Assembly: GCA_937926105.1 (NCBI GenBank)
Contig: CALANS010000098.1
Location: 1 to 40,812, forward strand
Length of the DNA stretch: 40,812 nucleotides
DNA from: an uncultured Actinomycetes bacterium
GTDB taxonomy: Bacteria > Actinomycetota > Actinomycetes > Mycobacteriales > Nakamurellaceae
Reading direction: 5' to 3'
Of this stretch, positions 8,609 through 16,400 are shown piece after piece. The notes beneath the pieces were generated by a model. It did no database searches. It was given only the letters and a program-made list of their open reading frames with translations, and was not told the origin of the DNA. The stretch's first letter is position 1. Every line of letters begins with the position of its first letter. The translations under genes were made by a program, and so were the position numbers.

Positions 8609-9336
8609 CGGACCGGGTCGACGAGCCGCCGGTGGGCGCCGCGGGAGATGTCCCGGCGCCTGCCGGCAGCCACGCGCCCGGCAGCGATCTGGTGCTCCGG
8701 GCGGGTTCGACCCCGGCGTCGCCGGACGGCGCCGGATCGACCCGACTCGAGCGCTCCTCCCGCGAGCCGATCGCCCCCGCCCGGCGGGACGCCCGGGTCA
8801 GCAAGCCGCGCCGGCACCCGCAGTGGCTGGTCAACCAGCTGCCCGTCGGCATGCTGAACAGCGACTTCTTCGTACGGTTCGTCTCGATGTTTCAGGAGCT
8901 GGCCGAGACGTTGCTGGACGGCGCCGACCAGGTCGAGCGGATTCCGGACGCGACGGTCACGCCGGTGCCGATGCTGGGACACCTGGCCTCCTGGATCGGT
9001 GTGCAGACGGTGGACGCCTCGCTGCCGGAGGACTTGCAGCGGCTCATCCTGCGCAGTTCCGCGAAGGCACTGGCGTTTCGGGGCACCGCCCGGGGGCTGG
9101 CCGGGTACCTGGAGATGCTGTCCGGCGGCCCGGTGGAGGTCACCGATGGTGGCGGCGTGTGGGTCGAGGGGGAGTCGCCGGACGACGTCGCCTGGGTTCA
9201 GATGAGGGTGCCGGGCACCGGGCACCTGTCGGAGGACGAGTTCGTGGCGTTGATCCGGGACGAGATCCCGGCGCATGTTCGGGCCGAGTTGTTCATCGCG
9301 GGCCGGCGGGTGCTGTGCACCGAGGAGGAGACGTGA
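8605..9336 (+). CDS. Tail protein I-like baseplate protein with disordered N-terminal extension (Afp12/Pvc12-like)
   Basis: This 243-residue protein starts with GTG overlapping the J-gene stop. Residues ~75-243 are the tail protein I domain: WLVNQLPVGMLNSDFFVRF, VSMFQELAETLLDGADQVE, the LGHLASWIGV helix, and LILRSSAKALAFRGTARGL. It pairs with the J-like protein in baseplate wedges. The first ~75 residues are an acidic-then-basic Pro/Ala/Ser-rich segment ending in ARRDARVSKPRR, absent from a minimal tail-I protein and resembling the linker composition elsewhere in this operon. If translation began at an internal codon the extension would shrink, but the GTGA overlap argues for the long form. 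Confidence 0.88.
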   Translation: MTDRVDEPPVGAAGDVPAPAGSHAPGSDLVLRAGSTPASPDGAGSTRLERSSREPIAPARRDARVSKPRRHPQWLVNQLPVGMLNSDFFVRFVSMFQELAETLLDGADQVERIPDATVTPVPMLGHLASWIGVQTVDASLPEDLQRLILRSSAKALAFRGTARGLAGYLEMLSGGPVEVTDGGGVWVEGESPDDVAWVQMRVPGTGHLSEDEFVALIRDEIPAHVRAELFIAGRRVLCTEEET

Positions 9337-9442
9337 GCCCCGTGTTCCCGGTGGAGTCGTGTGGCTCAGCGGGCGCCAGCGCGCCCTCTGGCCCACCCGA
9401 CCGGGTGGCGGGCGGCGACGATGTAATGGGACGGGATCTGCC

Positions 9443-10381
9443 ATGAAGCACTCCGGACGGGACCACCAACGCGCCGAGCAGGATCTGGCGCACCTGCGAG
9501 CGCTCCGGCCGGATGCCGACCCGGTGCCGACGGCCGGTGACGGTGCCGCAGCCGATGTCGATGCCCCGGCGAGAGCCGGCACGCCGGCCGGGCCGGTGCT
9601 GCGGGACCATCCTGGCGCCGGATTCGGGCAACCCCGCTACCCGGAGAGCTCCGAGCCGTCGGAATTCGACCCGGAGTCGGTCCCGCGGGCGCCCGCGGGG
9701 CTGTCCGTGCCGGTGGCCCCGGACGGTCCGGCCGGTGCCGTGGTCGGTCCGGCCGGCCCGCTGGCCGCGGACCTACCGGTGCCGCCGGCCATGCAATACC
9801 CCGCCGGCCCACCCCTGGGGCCGCTGCCCGGTCAGCAGCGGCCGCCCGCCCCCGGCCTGGGTGGAATGCCGGGTGGCACCACGACTCTCGCGCCGCCGCG
9901 GCAGGTCGCCGCGCTGCAGCCGGCCCTCGCCCCGCCGGCGGTCTCCGGAGAATGGGTCACCTGCCCGGAGTGCGGCGAGAGCCAGATGATCGACCCCGCG
10001 CAACGCCGGGCCGACGACTTTTGCACCACCTGCGATTTCCCGCTGTTCTGGGCGCGCACCGCGGTGGTGCCGATGTCCACCGACGAGACCGGCGCATCGC
10101 TGCGCCGGCTACCCGGTACGGTGGGGCGCGCCGCCACCGCCTCGGTGGCCTGCCCGCACTGCGGCGAACCCAACTCGCCGGTCGCGATCATCTGCATCCG
10201 CTGCTCGCAGCCCATGCTGGTCGCGCAGCCGGAGCCGGAGCCCGAACCCGCGCCGGTCTACGTGCCACCGCCGCCGGAACCCGAACCGGAGCCCGGCTTT
10301 CCGCTGTGGTGGGTGATCGGCGCGAGCGCCGCGCTGGTGCTGATCACCATTCTGGTCGCCTGGATCGCGCTGGCGGTCTGA
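9443..10381 (+). CDS. Tail-anchored double zinc-ribbon protein of the CIS operon
   Basis: This is a 312-residue protein from ATG 9443. The frame remains open upstream, but that sequence is the shadow of the previous gene. Residues 1-170 are disordered and Pro/Ala/Gly-rich. Two zinc-ribbon motifs follow: Cys174/177 with Cys194/197 (CPEC, CTTC) and Cys237/240 with Cys251/254 (CPHC, CIRC). After a Pro-Glu-Pro linker, a single membrane segment at 287-310 (WVIGASAALVLITILVAWIA) ends the protein only two residues from the terminus. This predicts a tail-anchored inner-membrane protein with its bulk in the cytoplasm. Streptomyces CIS loci encode a membrane protein, CisA, linked to particle attachment at the membrane. 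The layout is comparable, but orthology cannot be shown here. It is the last + strand gene before the convergent operon. Confidence 0.82.
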   Translation: MKHSGRDHQRAEQDLAHLRALRPDADPVPTAGDGAAADVDAPARAGTPAGPVLRDHPGAGFGQPRYPESSEPSEFDPESVPRAPAGLSVPVAPDGPAGAVVGPAGPLAADLPVPPAMQYPAGPPLGPLPGQQRPPAPGLGGMPGGTTTLAPPRQVAALQPALAPPAVSGEWVTCPECGESQMIDPAQRRADDFCTTCDFPLFWARTAVVPMSTDETGASLRRLPGTVGRAATASVACPHCGEPNSPVAIICIRCSQPMLVAQPEPEPEPAPVYVPPPPEPEPEPGFPLWWVIGASAALVLITILVAWIALAV

Positions 10382-10458
10382 TCCCCTCGGGGCCGGTCGG
10401 GGGCCGGGGACCTTGGGGCCCGATCAGGCCGGCGATCCGTCTTTACGGGCGCCGCGAC
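10382..10458. other. Convergent intergenic gap between CIS operon and membrane-stalk operon
   Basis: These 77 bp separate two convergent stops. The gap is rich in GGGGCC-type runs that can pair in several ways, but no clean stem followed by a T-run is present, so a terminator is plausible without being demonstrable. Confidence 0.4.
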
Positions 10459-13400
10459 CTACGGCGCCGCGACCAGCTTGATGACCTGCGGGGGGCTGGC
10501 GACCGGCAGCGTGACCTGGTTGACGCCGCCGGCCGTGTAGCCCGTCGCGGATGCCTTCACGTTCACCTTCGTCACCGGCAACCCGTCGATGGTCACGGTG
10601 CCGTCGGCGATGGTGGTGCCCCCACCCAGCGGGATGCCGTGCGTTGACAGAACCGACACCGACGCGCTGTCGATGGGGGTGGCGTCGGCGGAGTCTTGCA
10701 CCAGCACCGGCAGGCTGACGGTGGCGGCCAGCGTGCCGGACGCGGCGAGCACGACGGTGGATCCCGTGGTCTTGACCTGGATTTCGGGGCTGGACAGGGT
10801 GGTCACGGCGGCGGTGTCGGGGTCCGTAACGCTACCGGTGGCGATGGCGTAGTACGTGGTACCGCTCGCCAGGCCGGTGAGGAATACCTGGCCCAGCGCG
10901 TCCGTGGTGCCGCTGATGGTCGTGGCGGCGCCGGCATTGGTGTACAGCGTGACGGTGGCGCCGACGAAGGGCTTCCCGTCGGTGCCGGTGATGCTCACCA
11001 GCGCGGCCGGTGCCTTCACCACGGTGATTGAGGCCTGCGCGGTGGTGTCGCCGGTCGTGCCGGTGGTCAGGACGCCGTGCCCGACATAGGTGGTTCCCGA
11101 GTTGATCCACTGCGCGGCAACGGCATAGCTGGTGCTCGCCGACAGGCCGACGCAGCTGATCGTGCCGTCGGTGCCCGTGGTGTTCGGCGAGTTGCAGGTG
11201 ACGGCGTCGCCGTCGGCGTCCGTCAGCTTCACCGTCGCGCCCACGGCGGGGGTGCTGCCGTTGGGGCGGTACACCGTGATGGTGGCGCCGTTGTGCAGGT
11301 ACGGCAGGACGGCCGGCAGTGCGGTGGCCGTGACGGTGCCGGTGCCGACCGTGACGTCCTGCGTCGAGGAGCCGTCCCCGAAGTCCGTGCTGGTCGGGTC
11401 GACCGTGGCCGTCAGGCCATAGCTACCGGCGGGCACGATCACCGAGAGCGTGCCCGCCGGCCACCCGTCGGAGTCGACGGTGACGTTGTTGCGGTGCCAG
11501 ACGGTCTCCGTGCCGTTGCCGATGGCCACGTCCGCGGTGACCGAGGTGGCGGCCAGCCCGGGCACGTCCTGCTGCGCCACGGACGGCTGCAGCGAATACC
11601 CGTCGAAGGTCACCGTGTCCCCGGCGGTGATGGGCACCGACGTCTGGGCGGGCATCGCGACCTGATAGGCGGCCTTGGTGCCGGAGATCGCGAAGTCCCA
11701 GGTGCCGGGCGGCAGGTCGATGCTGCCGACCCCCGCCGACAGGGTGCTGGGGAACGACTGGGTGCCACCCGCCGAGCAGGTCGCGGTGATCGTGCCGCCC
11801 ATGGCGGTGGTCGCCTTCGACCCGTTGACGTTCCACTGCACCGGCACCGAGGTCGTCACCGCCGTGAGCGCGATCGTCGGCTCGGTGGTGGGGGTCTCGG
11901 CGGGCTCGGCGATCACGACGTCGTCGGGCGTGCCGTCCAGCTTCCAGCCGGCCGGCAGCGCCAGCGTGTCCTCGTCCAGGGAGTAGGTGCCCGGGGGCAG
12001 GTTGACGGTGGCCGTGGCGGTGTTGTCGCTGCCGACGGTGGCCGTCACGCTGCCGGGCACCGGGGTGTCGCCCGCCTGGTTCAGCGGCAGGATGATCGTC
12101 GAATTCGCGGCCGGCTCGGTGACGCAGTCGGTGGCCGACCAGCTGACGGTGAACGTCACCGGCGCCTGGTCCAGTGGCAGCGACGCGGTGACGGTGCCGG
12201 TGCCATCAGGGACCGACAGATCGCCGATGGCGGTGACGTCGAACGGTGAACCGGGCAGGTGTCGCACCAGGACCGTCCAGGTGCCGGTCGGGATCTGACC
12301 GAGATTGACGGCGCCGGTCGCGCTGTTCACCTGGATCTGCAGTTCGGTGTTCGCGGGCTGGTGCGGAGAGCTCTTGGGCTCCAGCACGATCGTGGCGCCG
12401 CTGAGGTCCAGTGCCGTACTGGTGTCCGCCCGCGAGGTCAGCGTGAGCGTCACCGGCCGGGTGGAGGCCTGCAGGGTCACGGTGGGCGAGGGAGCCTGCA
12501 GGTTGTATTGCACGCCCAGGTATCCGGACTGCGCGGGGGCGTAGCCAACGGCGTTGACCACCGCCCGGTACTCGCCGTTCGGGACGTTGGTGAAGGTGAA
12601 GCTCGACGTCGTCAGCGACTGGGTCATGGGATTGCCGGAGAAGTCGTCCGCCGCGCAGTCGGACATCGCCGTGGAGGTCCATGGGCACAGCTCGACCGTG
12701 CCGTCGATGGAGCTGACGGCGTTGCCGTTGATGTCGCGGATGCCGCCCTTGATCGTCGAGACTTGCGCTCCCAGCGAGAGTTTGATCAGCTGTGCCGCCC
12801 CGGTGGGCAGCAGCGAGATCGCCTGGTCGGAGATGGGGTTGTAGGTATTCGGAGCGAACGACACCGCCACCGTGTAGTCCGCCGGCGGCAGCGAGTCGAA
12901 CGCCAGGTAGGCGCTGCTACCGGAGTGTTCCAGGGTGCAGCCGGTGGCCTCGGTCGAGCCCGGGGTGGTACCGGCGGTGACGGTGCAGGTCAGCGTGTGC
13001 GGGGTCTGCGCCGAGTCGGTCAGGGTGACGGTGGTACCGGCGGGTGCGGGCAGGTCTGCGAGTGGGCTCCCGGCCTGCAGGTGCACGTCCAATTCGACCC
13101 GGTCGGGCACCAGGAGCAGCGGCAACGTGGGGCTGGCCGGATCGCCGGCCAGCGTCAGCGCGGGGTAGCCGGTGGTGTTGTCGGTGACGGCGGCCAGGTG
13201 ATAGGTGTTGCCGCCGTCGCTGGAGACGATCGCGACCACACCCTCGGTGTCGGCCATCCCGTCGTGGCTGGCGGAGATCAGCCAGGTGCCCTCCGTCAGG
13301 CCCTCCGTGTCGGAGTCGCCGGCCAGGGTGTAGGTGCCGTTCGGGTCCGACTCGGTGGTGAACGTGGTGCTGGTCGTGCTGCCGTCGGCCGCCAGCAGCG

Positions 13401-16400
13401 TGCCGGTGACGGAGACGCCGGGCTGGGCGGTGGTGCCGATCTGGTTGGCCGGGTTGGCCAGGTCGTACTGGGCCCAGGCGGTGGACCCGGTGATCGAACC
13501 GAGCCGGGTCAGCGTGACCACGCAGGTCGTGGTGCCGCCGGGAATCAACTGCAGGCCGGTCACGGTGACGGATCCGTTGCTGCACGAGACATTCGCCGAG
13601 CTGCTGGTCAGCAGGTTGGCACCGGTGGCGAACGCGAAGCCGTCTGCCTTCACCGCAAGGGTGTAGGACGGGTCGGTGCCCGAGGATGTCACCTGGCTGG
13701 TGGACCGGTTGGCGAAGGTCGCCGTGCCGTTGCTGGTGGTGGGGGAGCTGCCAGAGCCGGGGCTGCCGCCTGTGCGGTCCAGGGTGAGCAGCGCGTGCCC
13801 TGCGGGGTTCTGATTCGCGTCCTGCAGCAGGACTTTCAGGGTGGTGGGGGAGGTCAACACGATCGAGGGGAACGTGCAGTCCGAGGTGGTATTGCAAGTG
13901 AAGGTCGCGGTGTTGGTGCTGGTGAGCGTGCCGCCGACCAGCATCTGGTAGCCGGGTCCGGGCAGCGTGGCGACGGTGATGGTGTAGCTGCCCGGTGCCA
14001 CTACCCCGGTGGGCTGGCCCTGCTGCGACCAGGTGAGCCCGCCGGAGGCGTCCGAGGTCAGCGTCACCTTCGGAATCGTCGTCGGGGCACCGGGTTTGCT
14101 GACGGGCTGCCCGGTCACGGTCAGGCCGGGCGCGCCGGCGGGCGGCAGGATGGTCAGGCCCATGGCCGGCTGCGGGTACAGGCGCAGGGGAATCGTGGAC
14201 GAGTTCGGGAAGGTGCACGGCATCCCGACCGCCGTGCAGTCGATGCCCGCAACCGTTGTCGGGTAATAGCCCGGGACCGCGATGGTGATCGAGTAGGTGT
14301 TCTGCTGCACGATCCCGACGAACGGCAGCGTCGGGGTCTGGTCCCAGATCAGCGCCGCGGTTGCGGTGCCGCCGTTCACCGACGGCTGGGACAGCGACAC
14401 CTTCAGGGTCTGTTGCGCCGACACCGGGGAATTCACCGTCACCGTCGCCTGGGACAGGTCCACCCCGGAGGCGCCGGCGGCCAGCGGAAGCTGCACCGTG
14501 CCACCGGGAGACGGCAGCATCTGCATGGCAATGTTCGCCGGGCTCTGCACGCAGACAACGGCGCCCTTCGCGCAGGTCAGCGTGGCGGTGACGTCGCTGA
14601 AGCCCGCGAGGCGATACACGATCGTGTACCCGCCGGCCACCGGAGTGACCTGACCCTCCTGCACGCCCGGAGAGGTGTCGGTCCAGACGATGTAGTAGCC
14701 CGGCCCGATGGCCTGATCCTGAGCGATGGACAGGGAAATCGACGATCCGGGGTTCGGTGAGATGGTCGCCGTCACCTGACCCGGGTTGAAGGACTGGTCG
14801 CCGAGCGGAGAGCTGGTGGAGCTGAGCGTCACCTCGCTGACCGGGAAGGCCGGCAGGGTGGTCAGCGTGATCGTCAGGTTGCACGGCTCGGTGTAGTCCT
14901 TGCCGCAGGTGACCGTGCCGCTGGTGGTGCCGTAGCCGTCGACCTGAATTGCGAACTTGTAGATCCCACCGGCGCGGGCCAGCCGCGTCAAGGCCCCGTC
15001 GAAGGTCACGTGACCGACCTGCGGGTCACTCGCATCCACCTGCAGGGCGAGGTTGCCGAGGCTGGATCCGCTGCTCAGGTTGGCCGTTCCGTTCGCCCAA
15101 TCGGGCAGCTGTCCCGACGGAAGCGCGGGTGCCCGCACGGTCACGCTGATGTCCGGCAGGCGTCGCAGGGCGATGTCGGAGCTGCCGGTGCGCGCATCGT
15201 CGCTGCCGGGCTTGACGATCGTGCAGGTCGCCGCGCCCAGCGGGCAGAGCAGATCCACTCGCGCGCTGACGAAGTCGGACAGGGTGATCGACAGGGGATA
15301 GCGCCCCGGCATGGCCACCGCCGGGGACCCGGGCGGTACCGGCAGCGAGGTGTCGGTGAACTGCAGGGTGGTCGACACGTCGGACTGTGCGTTGGGGTTC
15401 GGTGTCGTCGGGTCGGCGGTGATCGAGACGCCGCCAGCCAGCCCGGGCTTGTTGAGCACCTGGATCTGGGCGTTCTGCAGGTCGGGCGCGTCGTAGCCGG
15501 TCGCGGGGCCCTGGATGGTCAGCGTCAGCTCGCCGACCGGGACCGGCTGCGGGGTGACGTTGATGGTCGGGATCACCCGGACGACATCGGTGCCCGAGAG
15601 CGTGGCGTCGGTGGCCGGATACGCCTGCGTCACCGTCCCCTGGGCCGCGACCGCGATCTTGATCCGGTCGGTGGTCAGGGTGGTGCCGGCGCCGGACTCG
15701 TTGTCCGTCATCACGACGGCCTGCTGGACCGGATCCGGGCACACGCTGGAGGTCAGCGGTACCGCATCCGCCGCCCAACCCCGCGGCAGCACGGCGTAAC
15801 ACCCGTTGTGGTCCGTGGTCACCACCGCGCTGCCGTTGCGCGCGATGCCGTTGTCGTAGCCGACGGTGCCGGTGATGGTGACCTGGGCGCCGACCAGCGC
15901 GATCGGTTGGTTGTCCATGCCGGTGGTGGTGACCCGCCCGACCAGTGGGCCCACGGGTGCGGCGATCACCAGCGTCAGGGGCACGGTTTGGTTCAGCCCC
16001 ACGGGATCCGGCTGGCCGGAGTCGCTGGCGCCGTTCGCCGTGGCGGTCACCTCGTACGAGCCGTCCAGCCCGGTGATGGTCAGTATGCCGTTGTCCTTCG
16101 GGGCGATGGTCCCGGCCGATCTCGGCTTGCCGGACGGCGCCCGCGCGATGGTCACGGTGGCGTCGGTGGCGGGAGCGAGCGCACCGGAGGTGCGGTTGGC
16201 CACCAGTACCGTCAGCTGCACCCGTCCCAGCCGGTCAAGCACCGCGTCGAATTGCCCGTCACCGCCGACGTCGATCTGCACGATCGGCGGCGCCCCGACG
16301 ACGTAGCGGTACTCCGGATCCTGTGCAATGACCAGGATCTGATACCGGCCGTGGGTCAGCCCGCGGATCTGGTAGGTGCCGGCGGCCCCCTGGCCGGACC

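Noticed and set aside
12259..14760. + strand open frame of 833 codons
   Set aside because: Antisense shadow of the same stalk gene; no ribosome-binding site and no recognisable protein features.
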